Of a DNA stretch of 64,000 nt, positions 28,410 through 35,522 are shown piece after piece. The DNA comes from Thermodesulfobacterium hydrogeniphilum (lineage in GTDB: Bacteria > Desulfobacterota > Thermodesulfobacteria > Thermodesulfobacteriales > Thermodesulfobacteriaceae), in NCBI RefSeq assembly GCF_000746255.1, contig NZ_JQKW01000012.1:52124-116123 (forward strand), in the 5' to 3' direction. Position 1 is the first letter of the stretch. Each line of letters opens with the position of its first letter. The position numbers were made by a program, and so were the translations under genes. A model generated the notes under the pieces. The model did no database searches and was not told the DNA's origin. It saw only the letters and a program-made list of their open reading frames with translations.

Positions 28410-28979
28410 ATGGATACTTTAATCTATATTTTGATAATTTTGTCTATTGTATTGGTTGGTGTTGCTATTTTCTGGTTTATAAAATTAAATCAAACAGTTA
28501 ATAAAATAAATGAAAAACTGGATAATTTAAATCCAATTTTAGAAAATCTAAAAAATACAACCCAAACTGCTAATGAAAGTTTTAGTATTTTGAATAATAC
28601 TTTAAATAATACCAATGATCTTATTATAAACTTAAGGATTCTTCCTAAAATAATAGAAGAATTAGGAGATACTGTAAAAGATTTTAACAAATTTTTAAAA
28701 AGTCAAATAGAAGTCGTAACAGATGAAGTAAAAGATATGTCCTTAGAAACTAAAGAAACTATAAATAATGTTAAAGCTATAACAAATAAAGCTAAAGAAG
28801 CTGTAGATTCTTTAGATCCTTTGATAAAATCTGTGAGTGATTTGGGAAATACTACCAAACTTTTTGTAGATTCCTTAAATAATCAAGTGAAAAATTTTTA
28901 TATAGAAATAGTGTCTATAACAGAAGGATTAAGGACTTTTAGAGAAAATATAAAGAAAATCTTAGCATTTAAAAAATAA
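28410..28979 (+). CDS. DUF948-like membrane-anchored coiled-coil protein
   Basis: 189 residues with one N-terminal transmembrane helix (about 4-24) and then a long helical region of heptads rich in Asn/Thr/Ser (NESFSILNNTLNNTNDLI, KDMSLETKETINNVKAITNK). The composition matches DUF948 proteins, which commonly precede YtxH genes as here. Function is unknown; an inner-membrane tether or stress-related scaffold is the usual guess. AAAGGAG precedes the ATG. It is separated from glgP by 50 bases and followed by the YtxH gene after 18. Confidence 0.75.
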   Translation: MDTLIYILIILSIVLVGVAIFWFIKLNQTVNKINEKLDNLNPILENLKNTTQTANESFSILNNTLNNTNDLIINLRILPKIIEELGDTVKDFNKFLKSQIEVVTDEVKDMSLETKETINNVKAITNKAKEAVDSLDPLIKSVSDLGNTTKLFVDSLNNQVKNFYIEIVSITEGLRTFRENIKKILAFKK

Positions 28980-28997
28980 TTTTAAGGGGGTGTTAAT

Positions 28998-29321
28998 ATG
29001 GAAGGAAATGCAACAAAGGTATGTGTAGCATTTTTAGCTGGTGTGATTGTGGGAGGTATAGCAGGTTTACTTTTAGCTCCTACAAGTGGTCCTGAGATTA
29101 GGAAAAAGATTAAAAATGAATTGGAAGAAACAGTAGAAAAAGTAAAAGCTGAAGCTGAAACACTTAAAGCAAAAGCTGATGAGTTAAGTGTTAAAGCAAA
29201 AGAGATTCTTGAGGCTAAAAAAGAAGAGGTAAAAGAAGTTTTGGAAAAAAGTAAAGAAACCGTTAAAGAAAAAAAAGAAGAATTAGCTTCTAAACTTCTT
29301 AAAAAAGAGGAAGAGGTTTAA
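28998..29321 (+). CDS. YtxH-domain protein
   Basis: 107 residues. A Gly-rich transmembrane segment (AFLAGVIVGGIAGLLLAPTS) with the YtxH hallmark LLLAPTSGPEIRKKI leads into a charged Lys/Glu coiled coil to the end. YtxH proteins are small membrane-anchored helical proteins linked to general stress response in Bacillus; their mechanism is unknown. GGGGGTG precedes the ATG. It ends exactly one base before the convergent nadK. Confidence 0.85.
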   Translation: MEGNATKVCVAFLAGVIVGGIAGLLLAPTSGPEIRKKIKNELEETVEKVKAEAETLKAKADELSVKAKEILEAKKEEVKEVLEKSKETVKEKKEELASKLLKKEEEV

Positions 29322-30128
29322 TTACCAATGAAATTTGTTTTTTAAAATTTGAAAATAATTTCTTTTAATAGAAGGGATTATTTTCAAAGTTTTTTCAGCT
29401 TTCTGAAAACGAAGAGGTTTATTTTCTTTTATGATTAAATTGGTTTGACCATCAATTAAAAGATGGACCTCTTCGTTTTTAGATTGTTTCTTTTTTTCTA
29501 AAATTATTTCTAAGTTATAATGATCAGGAATTATAAAAGGCTTCATATTTATTTTAAAGGAACATATAGGTGTGCATATAAAGACTTTAGACTCTGGATG
29601 AACTATAGGACCTCCTGCAGATAAATTATAGGCAGTAGAACCTGTGGGAGTGGAGATAATTAAGCCATCTCCATAAATAGTTGTAACTTCTATATTTTCA
29701 ATTTTAAGAGTGAGGTATATTATTTTCCCAAGAGTGCCTTTCATAATAGCTCCTTCATTTAAAGCAACAAAACTTTGATTTTCATAGATTATTTTTAGAA
29801 GGCTCCTTTCTTCAAATTTTATTTTATTATTTTTTAAAGCATTCAAGGTTTCAGGGAGTTCATTTATATAAGTTTCTGTAAGAAAACCAAAATTTCCCAT
29901 ATTAACACCAAGAATAGGAAGGTCATATTTATAAGCATAGGGAACTGCTCTAAGGAATGTGCCATCTCCACCAAGAACTAAAATAGCAGTAATATCTTTT
30001 AAATCTTCAGGGCTTAAAGTAGAAGCCTCTTCTATATGGATTAAAGAGATTTTTTTTTGCTCCTGAAGTTCTTTAAGAACAGAAGGGAAGGATATGAGTT
30101 CTTTTTTTATAAATAGAAATCTAAGCAT
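29322..30128 (-). CDS. nadK: NAD kinase
   Basis: Phosphorylates NAD+ to NADP+. The 268 residues carry VLGGDGTFLRA (Asp55), NMGNFGFLTE, NEGAIMKG and DGLIISTPTGSTAYNLSAGG, the complete NadK signature. The ATG at 30128 has no ribosome binding site and follows a TAAAAT box by 6 bases, so a leaderless mRNA is likely. It is convergent with the YtxH gene and divergent from tRNA-Pro. Confidence 0.95.
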   Translation of the reverse strand: MLRFLFIKKELISFPSVLKELQEQKKISLIHIEEASTLSPEDLKDITAILVLGGDGTFLRAVPYAYKYDLPILGVNMGNFGFLTETYINELPETLNALKNNKIKFEERSLLKIIYENQSFVALNEGAIMKGTLGKIIYLTLKIENIEVTTIYGDGLIISTPTGSTAYNLSAGGPIVHPESKVFICTPICSFKINMKPFIIPDHYNLEIILEKKKQSKNEEVHLLIDGQTNLIIKENKPLRFQKAEKTLKIIPSIKRNYFQILKNKFHW

Positions 30129-30134
30129 AAAAAA

Positions 30135-30162
30135 ATTTTACTTTTTTTAAAGAAATATGCAA
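30135..30162 (-). promoter_or_regulatory. Promoter of nadK, predicted leaderless start
   Basis: On the minus strand TTGCAT (30157-30162), a 16-base spacer and TAAAAT (30135-30140). A run of six T residues then leads directly into the ATG at 30128, with no Shine-Dalgarno sequence. Confidence 0.55.
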
Positions 30163-30192
30163 GGTTTATAAGATTTTTTTATTTAAAAGCTC

Positions 30193-30220
30193 TTGACAAA
30201 TGGCAAAGATTTTTTATTAT
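30193..30220 (+). promoter_or_regulatory. Promoter of tRNA-Pro
   Basis: TTGACA (30193-30198), a 16-base spacer and TATTAT (30215-30220), about 37 bases upstream of the mature tRNA 5' end. Confidence 0.7.
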
Positions 30221-30256
30221 TAAAAATATCTAATAGGCTTTTATTGTCTAAATAAT

Positions 30257-30330
30257 CGGGACGTAGCGCAGCTTGGAAGCGCACCCGCTTGGGGTGTGGG
30301 GGGTCGGCGGTTCAAATCCGCCCGTCCCGA
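30257..30330 (+). tRNA. tRNA-Pro(GGG)
   Basis: A full cloverleaf can be drawn. The acceptor stem CGGGACG pairs with CGTCCCG. The D stem GCGC/GCGC is intact. The anticodon stem CCCGC/GTGGG has one G-T pair, with loop TTGGGGT giving anticodon GGG. The T stem is GGCGG/CCGCC with loop TTCAAAT. The discriminator is A and the 3' CCA is not encoded, so a CCA-adding enzyme is needed. Eight T residues follow at once and may help end transcription. It is much richer in GC than its surroundings, as expected for a thermophile tRNA. Confidence 0.95.
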
Positions 30331-30370
30331 TTTTTTTTATTTGGATATTTTAAAAATTTTTAAAATAGTT

Positions 30371-30437
30371 TATAATTATGCCACCGTAAAAATAAAATAA
30401 ATAATAACCGGGCACCTTGCCTGGGGGGAGGTGAGCT
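30371..30437 (+). promoter_or_regulatory. speD-like gene leader: -10 box, GC-rich hairpin and strong ribosome binding site
   Basis: TATAAT at 30371-30376 has only a weak -35 (TTTAAA, 30349-30354). The predicted leader contains a 7-base-pair hairpin, CCGGGCA (30408-30414) with TGCCTGG (30418-30424) and loop CCT. It is followed directly by GGGGAGGTG, an unusually strong Shine-Dalgarno sequence 6 bases before the ATG. Two segments complementary to the Shine-Dalgarno exist, CACC at 30382-30385 and CACCT at 30413-30417, so alternative pairings could hide or expose it. No known riboswitch consensus was recognised. Confidence 0.45.
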
Positions 30438-30887
30438 ATGAGAACAGAAGCCCTTTGCCAGGTTGAAAAGTTACAAGTATATCCTACCCAGCAAGGTGCA
30501 TTAAAACGATGTATCTGGTGGTATCATCTTATTGCTGAATTCTGGGAATGTCCATTTGATACCTTAGCTGAAGCTAAAACAGTAGAAAAGGCTTTAAAAT
30601 CTGCTTTAAATTTTAACGGTAAAAAAAGAGATATTCATGCTATTAGTTATCAATTTCAGCCTTTTGGAGTTTCTGCTCAGGTAAATTCAGGTACAGCACA
30701 AATTTATATTCATACTTGGCCTGAAAATGGATATGGTGCTATAGATATTTTGGCAGAAAGTAAAGAAGATGCCTATAAAATTTTAAAAAAATTGCAAGAA
30801 AATTTAAAACCAAAAAATATTTACATAGCTGAAATAGTCAGAGGTATTTCTGAAGACAGAGCTAATGGAGAGGGAGGAGAAACTTGA
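30438..30887 (+). CDS. SpeD-family protein lacking the pyruvoyl-forming serine (probable pseudoenzyme)
   Basis: 149 residues related to prokaryotic S-adenosylmethionine decarboxylase. HLIAEFWECPFDTL (30-43), QPFGVS and IHTWPENGYGAIDI match SpeD closely. SpeD cuts itself at a Glu-Ser bond to make a pyruvoyl cofactor. In an ungapped alignment with remembered Thermotoga SpeD, the cofactor Ser63 is Ala87, the preceding Glu62 is Thr86 and catalytic Cys83 is Glu107, while processing residues Ser55 and His68 remain (Ser79, His92). It has about 24 extra N-terminal residues. It should not self-process or decarboxylate AdoMet. It overlaps speE by four bases, suggesting a structural or regulatory subunit role, or a changed activity. 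Confidence 0.8.
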   Translation: MRTEALCQVEKLQVYPTQQGALKRCIWWYHLIAEFWECPFDTLAEAKTVEKALKSALNFNGKKRDIHAISYQFQPFGVSAQVNSGTAQIYIHTWPENGYGAIDILAESKEDAYKILKKLQENLKPKNIYIAEIVRGISEDRANGEGGET

Positions 30888-31708
30888 CTGGGAATTTCTG
30901 GTGGAGGGAAAAGATTTTTAAAGATTTTGGGCATGCTTATAAAGTTGAATTAGTTTTTGAAGAAACTAATTTGCAAAAGATACAAATATTCAAAAATCCT
31001 TCATGGGGTTATTTTTTTGTTTTAGATGGAATTGTTCAGTTTACCGAAAGAGATGAATTTATATATCATGAAACTATAACCTATCTTCCAGCAAGTTTAC
31101 TCCCATCCCCACCTGAAGAAGTTCTTATCATTGGTGGTGGGGATGGTGGTGTTTTAAGAGAACTTCAAAAAATTCCTTCCATTAAAAAAGTCATTCAGTA
31201 TGAAGTAGATACTAATGTTTTTGAACTCTGCCAAAAATATTTTCCTAAGATTTCAGGAGATTATTCTGATCCTAAGGTAAATTTTATTATAAAAGATGGG
31301 CTTCTTGGATTAAAAGAATGTCCTTCAGAGAGTTTTGATTTAATTATAGTGGATTGCACAGATCCTGTAGGACCTGCCAAAACTTTATATACTCTGGAAT
31401 TTTACCAAGAGGCTAAAAGAGTTCTCAAACCTTATGGTGTTTTTATCCAGCAAGCAAGCCTACCTGTTTATTTTCCTCATGTTATAAAAGAATCTTATCC
31501 ATTAATAAAATCTGCTTTTCCTTTAGTTAAAATAATAAGAGCTTATGTCCCCTGCTATGGAGAAGAAATAGCTTTTTTCTTAGCTACTAAAGAACCTAAG
31601 GATTGGTTTAACCCTAAACAGATTTTTAAAGGAAAATATTATTATCCAGGACTTAATCCTTATTATTTTACTCTTCCTAATACATGGCTAAAACTTATTT
31701 CAGAATAA
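30884..31708 (+). CDS. speE: Polyamine aminopropyltransferase (spermidine synthase)
   Basis: Transfers aminopropyl from decarboxylated AdoMet to a diamine or longer amine. The 274 residues hold the SpeE motifs: VLDGIVQFTERDEFIYHE, VLIIGGGDGGVLREL, a YEVD acidic residue and FDLIIVDCTDPVGPA (Asp157, Asp160), so catalysis looks intact. Start TTG at 30884 sits in the overlap TTGA with the speD-like stop and has GGGAGGAG 5 bases upstream. Thermophiles often make longer polyamines with such enzymes. The source of decarboxylated AdoMet is unclear if the upstream SpeD is inactive. Confidence 0.93.
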   Translation: MTGNFWWREKIFKDFGHAYKVELVFEETNLQKIQIFKNPSWGYFFVLDGIVQFTERDEFIYHETITYLPASLLPSPPEEVLIIGGGDGGVLRELQKIPSIKKVIQYEVDTNVFELCQKYFPKISGDYSDPKVNFIIKDGLLGLKECPSESFDLIIVDCTDPVGPAKTLYTLEFYQEAKRVLKPYGVFIQQASLPVYFPHVIKESYPLIKSAFPLVKIIRAYVPCYGEEIAFFLATKEPKDWFNPKQIFKGKYYYPGLNPYYFTLPNTWLKLISE

Positions 31709-31721
31709 AAGGATCTATTTC

Positions 31722-32282
31722 TTGAAAATTACAGGAGGCTTTTTAAAAGGACAAAAGCTTTTTTTACCTCCTCCTAAAATTTTAGAAATTCGTCCTTTAA
31801 GAAGTAGAATTAGAAAAGCTATTTTTGATATTTTGGGACAAACACTTTCTAATTGGAAAGTTCTGGATCTTTTTGCAGGAACAGGAGCTTTGGGTATAGA
31901 AGCACTTTCAAGAGGTGCAGATTTTGCGGTTTTTGTAGATTACAGCTCTCTCAGTATTTCTCTTATTAAAAAAAATCTTGAAAAATTTAAATTACAAGAT
32001 AAAGCTCAGGTTTATAAATTAAAACTTCCAGATGGTCTTATTAAACTTTCTAAAAATTATAAAAATTTTTTTAATTTAGTTTTTATAACTCCCCCTTATA
32101 AAAAAAATCTTGCATTAAAAACTTTAGAAACTTTTCCAGAGTTTTTATTAGCTACGGAACCTATAATAATTACAGAAGAACATACTGATATACAACTTCC
32201 AGAAAAAATTAATAATTTAGAACTCCTACAAAAACGAACTTATGGAGAAACTTCTTTATATTTTTACAGCTTTTCTCAATAA
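31722..32282 (+). CDS. rsmD: RsmD-like 16S rRNA (guanine-N2) methyltransferase
   Basis: 186-residue AdoMet methyltransferase matching RsmD, which methylates G966 of 16S rRNA. N-terminal ITGGFLKGQKL and IRPLRSRIRKAIFDIL and the AdoMet loop VLDLFAGTGALGIEALSRGA are standard. Motif IV, normally DPPF/DPPY with an Asp that holds the guanine amino group, reads ITPPYKK here, a Thr substitution. The start is TTG at 31722 with AAAGGA upstream, 13 bases after speE. It ends 2 bases before a convergent small gene. Confidence 0.85.
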   Translation: MKITGGFLKGQKLFLPPPKILEIRPLRSRIRKAIFDILGQTLSNWKVLDLFAGTGALGIEALSRGADFAVFVDYSSLSISLIKKNLEKFKLQDKAQVYKLKLPDGLIKLSKNYKNFFNLVFITPPYKKNLALKTLETFPEFLLATEPIIITEEHTDIQLPEKINNLELLQKRTYGETSLYFYSFSQ

Positions 32283-32284
32283 TT

Positions 32285-32533
32285 CTAATTTTCTTTGCGC
32301 TTTTGTATAATATTCCACCAGTTTAAATAATTTTGAGCAGCTTTTATCAAATCTCCTCCAGCTTTACGCATTTCTCTTTTAAAACGGCGTTTTTCTTTGG
32401 TACTATCGTAAAATACTGTAAGTAATTTTATTGAAGATTTATCTTTGGCTTTATCAATAAGCTGTTGCAGAGCTTTTACAGTATTTCCTATGCACCAGCA
32501 TTTTTCTCCATCAAGAGAAACTAATAAACGCAT
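32285..32533 (-). CDS. Small conserved-looking protein of unknown function
   Basis: 82 residues: a short beta-strand start (MRLLVSLDGEKCWCIGNTV), an amphipathic helix, a strand (SIKLLTVFYD) and a very basic helix (KEKRRFKREMRKAGGDLIKA). No family recognised. That it is a real gene is supported by a textbook AAGGAGGGG site before the ATG and by base composition like its neighbours. It is convergent with rsmD and divergent from the MoxR gene. The basic helix could bind nucleic acid, but this is a guess. Confidence 0.7.
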   Translation of the reverse strand: MRLLVSLDGEKCWCIGNTVKALQQLIDKAKDKSSIKLLTVFYDSTKEKRRFKREMRKAGGDLIKAAQNYLNWWNIIQKRKEN

Positions 32534-32692
32534 TTTTCCCCTCCTTAAAGACAGATCTTATCAGCAAGAGAAAAAATCGTGAGAGATATTAAAAATATAA
32601 TCAAATTTTAAAAAATTCCAAGAGGAAGACAGGATTTTTTTATTATTTTACAAAGGGATGTTTTTTTATAAAAAGGGTTTAAAATATAAAAT

Positions 32693-33592
32693 ATGGATAC
32701 AGTAATTATAGATGGAGTTACTTTATATTTAGCTCATCCTGATGAGTTGAATATACCTTTGTATAATAAAGAGGATATTATTGAACAAATTTTAGCTTGT
32801 TGGTTTGTTTTAGATGAAAAAGATATTCCGCTTACTCCTCGTTTAGTGGGAAAACCAGGGGTAGGAAAAACTACTTTGGCTTATGCTGCTGCTAAAAGAT
32901 TAAATAAAGAAGTCTATATTTTCCAGGCTACAGTAGATACCAGACCAGAAGATCTTATTATAACACCTGTGATTTCTGAAGATAAAAAAATTCGTTATGT
33001 AGCAAGTCCTATAGTAACAGCAATGATAAAAGGCGGAGTTGCTATTATAGATGAGGCTAATAGAATGAGTGAAAAATCATGGGCATCTTTAGCTCCTCTT
33101 CTTGATGCCAGGCGTTATGTGGAATCTATTATTGCTGGAATAAAAATAAAAGCCCATCCAGATTTTAGACTCTGTGTAACTATGAATGAAGATGCATCTA
33201 CTTTTGAACTTCCAGAATATATTCAATCCAGACTTCAACCTCAAATATTTATTGATTTCCCAAGCTATGAAGAAGAAAAAGCTATCTTAAAAACAAATCT
33301 ACCCTGGTTAGAAGAAGGTCTGCTTGATTATATAGTTAAATTTTTACAAATAACTCATGAGTATGGAGAACCTTATAGTATAAGAGATGGAGTTAGTATA
33401 GGAAGATATGTTCTTAAAAAATTGGCTTTTCTTAAAAATAATTCTTCTAACACCTCTAAAGAGCCTTTAGATCTTCTTAAAGAGGCTATTTCTTTGATTT
33501 TAGGACAACAAGCCTTAGTTTATTTTAAAGAATTTATAGAAAATAAAGGAAAAAGTAAAGCTGGGAAGCCCTTGCTTTATCCCTTAGATTAA
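32693..33592 (+). CDS. MoxR-type AAA+ ATPase
   Basis: AAA+ protein of 299 residues in the MoxR/CbbQ clade, chaperone-like ATPases that remodel partner proteins. The Walker A motif GKPGVGKTT (53-61), the VDTRPEDLIITPVI pre-sensor segment, Walker B VAIIDEANR (116-124), sensor 1 in LCVTMNEDAST and the arginine region IQSRLQPQIFIDFP are present. MoxR proteins usually sit beside a VWA-domain partner, but here only the 610-residue unknown follows, 3 bases later. The start lacks a ribosome binding site. A TAAAAT box 7 bases upstream suggests another leaderless mRNA. Confidence 0.9.
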   Translation: MDTVIIDGVTLYLAHPDELNIPLYNKEDIIEQILACWFVLDEKDIPLTPRLVGKPGVGKTTLAYAAAKRLNKEVYIFQATVDTRPEDLIITPVISEDKKIRYVASPIVTAMIKGGVAIIDEANRMSEKSWASLAPLLDARRYVESIIAGIKIKAHPDFRLCVTMNEDASTFELPEYIQSRLQPQIFIDFPSYEEEKAILKTNLPWLEEGLLDYIVKFLQITHEYGEPYSIRDGVSIGRYVLKKLAFLKNNSSNTSKEPLDLLKEAISLILGQQALVYFKEFIENKGKSKAGKPLLYPLD

Positions 33593-33595
33593 AAT

Positions 33596-35428
33596 ATGCT
33601 AAAAATTGAATACACCTTTCAGAATAAAACTTCAATTCTTTATTTTTTACCTTTTTTCCCAGAAAATTTAGAAACAACTCAAGCTATTTTAAAAACACTT
33701 TCAGAAATAAAACCCCAAGTAGTTGCATTAACTTTACCTTTTTTTGTTAAGGATAAATGGATAGAAGCTGTAAATGGTCTTCCTGATATTTATGTTTTAA
33801 CTTTGACATATAAAACCAATGAAATGGAATATCTTTTAATTTCTCCTATCTGTGCTTTGGTAGAAGGAACAAGGTTTGCTTTATCTAATAATATTATACT
33901 TTCTTTTATAGATCTTCCTAAGGAAACCCCTTTTCAAGAAATAATAGAACCACCTCTTCCCCTTTATCTTATAAAAAATTGGGGATATAAAAGGTATACT
34001 GAAAAAGTTTTTTCTTTTTTACCAAAACATATAACCCAAAGAGAAAAATTTATAGGAGAGAGAGTCTTTGAACTTGTTTCTAAATATTCTTCTATAGCTA
34101 TTATCTTACCTTTTTATCAGCTAAAAAGTGTCTTGGAAGCTTTTAAAAATGCTTCAGGTCTTTTATATCTTCCAAAAGATATTCCCAAGAATATAGAAAT
34201 ATTTTCTTTGCATACTCAGAGTATAAGAGAACTTCTTTCAGAGCCTGCTTATTTTCAGAGTGCTTATGAAAAAAATCGTAAGAAGTTTTTGGAAAATTCT
34301 AAATTTTATTTAGATAGAATTACTCTTTATGAAGAGATTATAGAAAAGGCTCAGGAAAAATATAGAAAGGAAACAGGAATACAGCTTTCTATTAGAGATT
34401 TTAATGTTTTTGGGCAGTTTTTAAGGAATTTTCTTTTAATAAAAGGGCGTTATATACCAGATCTTTTTGATCTTGTTTTAACAGCAAGAGGTATTGGAGG
34501 AGATGAATTTGCTTTCTGGCTTTGGGAAATTGCTACGTATTATGATTTGCAAAATGAAAAGAAATATTATCCAGTTTTAAAACTTTCTGCTGAGGAATTA
34601 AATCTTCCTACTAAAAAATTGAGACTTTTTCGGAAAATAAAGAGTATAAGAAGTTGTTTGAGATTTTTAAAAAGATTTACTACAAGAGAAGAAAGGCGAA
34701 ATTTAGTCCAAAGTTTTTCAGGAAAGGTAATATGTTCTTTTCCTCCTGAGGATATAATAGTAGAGACTTTTGGCAAAAAAGCAATGGAAAAGGGACTAAG
34801 AGTTATTACAGAAAATCTCAGAAAAATAGAGCCTTTTACAACCTCTCTTAAAGATGGACTTGATATAAGAGAGACAATAAGGAAATGGATTTTTGAAGAG
34901 ACACCCTATGTAAAAGAAGATCCTCAAACTCATGCCAAAGCAGGTTCTATAGTTATTATTTTTGAAGAGGATCCAAATCCTGTGACAGGAAGGGAAAGAT
35001 ACCCTTGGAATTTTACTTGGCATGGAGAACATCATCAGGAATCTGATATGGCTTTTTATGCTACTGATCCTTCTTTAAATATAGTAGGCCCAGGTATAGC
35101 CAAGGCCAAATACGGCGGTTTTATGCTTACCTATCCTCCTATGAGGGTATATGATGTTTGGGAAGATTCTTATTTTGATATAGCAGAAAATAAAGCAGAA
35201 AGATTACTTTTAGCAGGTATAGATTATAGTTTAGAAAAATATATAGTTTATATAGCCAAAAAGCCTCCCAGTCAATTGGTTAAACGTTTTGCTAATTTTC
35301 AAGGAAAAAAAATTATTTTTATTCCTATAGGATCTTTTTCCAAAACATTATTAGAAAAAATTCGCATTTTTCATGTTTTGGAAGGACATTATGTAAGATC
35401 TTACGCTCATAAGTATATAAATAAATAA
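33596..35428 (+). CDS. 610-residue protein of unknown function paired with MoxR ATPase
   Basis: Not confidently recognised. The first 110 residues (KPQVVALTLPFF, then a strand-rich stretch and ALSNNIILSFIDLP) resemble the TraB/ChaN-like N-terminus of DUF5682 proteins, which are known companions of MoxR ATPases; this is from memory and tentative. A helical centre (about 220-400) is rich in Arg/Lys. The C-terminus (about 440-610) has HAKAGSIVIIFEED, WHGEHHQESDMAFYATD (His476, His479, His480), KAKYGGFMLTYPPMRVYDVW and a final strand-helix unit. No signal peptide or membrane helix. It is probably the MoxR substrate or effector. A terminator-like hairpin follows the stop. Confidence 0.8.
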   Translation: MLKIEYTFQNKTSILYFLPFFPENLETTQAILKTLSEIKPQVVALTLPFFVKDKWIEAVNGLPDIYVLTLTYKTNEMEYLLISPICALVEGTRFALSNNIILSFIDLPKETPFQEIIEPPLPLYLIKNWGYKRYTEKVFSFLPKHITQREKFIGERVFELVSKYSSIAIILPFYQLKSVLEAFKNASGLLYLPKDIPKNIEIFSLHTQSIRELLSEPAYFQSAYEKNRKKFLENSKFYLDRITLYEEIIEKAQEKYRKETGIQLSIRDFNVFGQFLRNFLLIKGRYIPDLFDLVLTARGIGGDEFAFWLWEIATYYDLQNEKKYYPVLKLSAEELNLPTKKLRLFRKIKSIRSCLRFLKRFTTREERRNLVQSFSGKVICSFPPEDIIVETFGKKAMEKGLRVITENLRKIEPFTTSLKDGLDIRETIRKWIFEETPYVKEDPQTHAKAGSIVIIFEEDPNPVTGRERYPWNFTWHGEHHQESDMAFYATDPSLNIVGPGIAKAKYGGFMLTYPPMRVYDVWEDSYFDIAENKAERLLLAGIDYSLEKYIVYIAKKPPSQLVKRFANFQGKKIIFIPIGSFSKTLLEKIRIFHVLEGHYVRSYAHKYINK

Positions 35429-35437
35429 CAAAATACC

Positions 35438-35466
35438 AAATTACCACTTACGAAGTGGTAATTTTT
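35438..35466 (+). terminator. Palindrome, copy 2, forming a terminator after the MoxR module
   Basis: A perfect 12-base stem (35438-35449 with 35453-35464) and loop ACG, with five T residues at 35462-35466. It starts 10 bases after the stop of the 610-residue gene. Core arms TTACCACTT and AAGTGGTAA are identical to the palindrome after thiC at 17644. Confidence 0.75.
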
Positions 35467-35486
35467 GGTTTGGTGTATTCAAAATA

Positions 35487-35516
35487 TTGACATATATGTC
35501 AAAAATATGATATAAT
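35487..35516 (+). promoter_or_regulatory. Promoter with overlapping perfect palindrome before the sigma-54 activator gene
   Basis: TTGACA (35487-35492), an 18-base spacer and TATAAT (35511-35516), the best consensus promoter in the window. The -35 box is the left half of a perfect 16-base palindrome TTGACATATATGTCAA (35487-35502), a likely operator. The ATG at 35523 is 6 bases after the -10 box with no ribosome binding site, so the mRNA should be leaderless. Confidence 0.7.
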
Positions 35517-35522
35517 AGAAAT

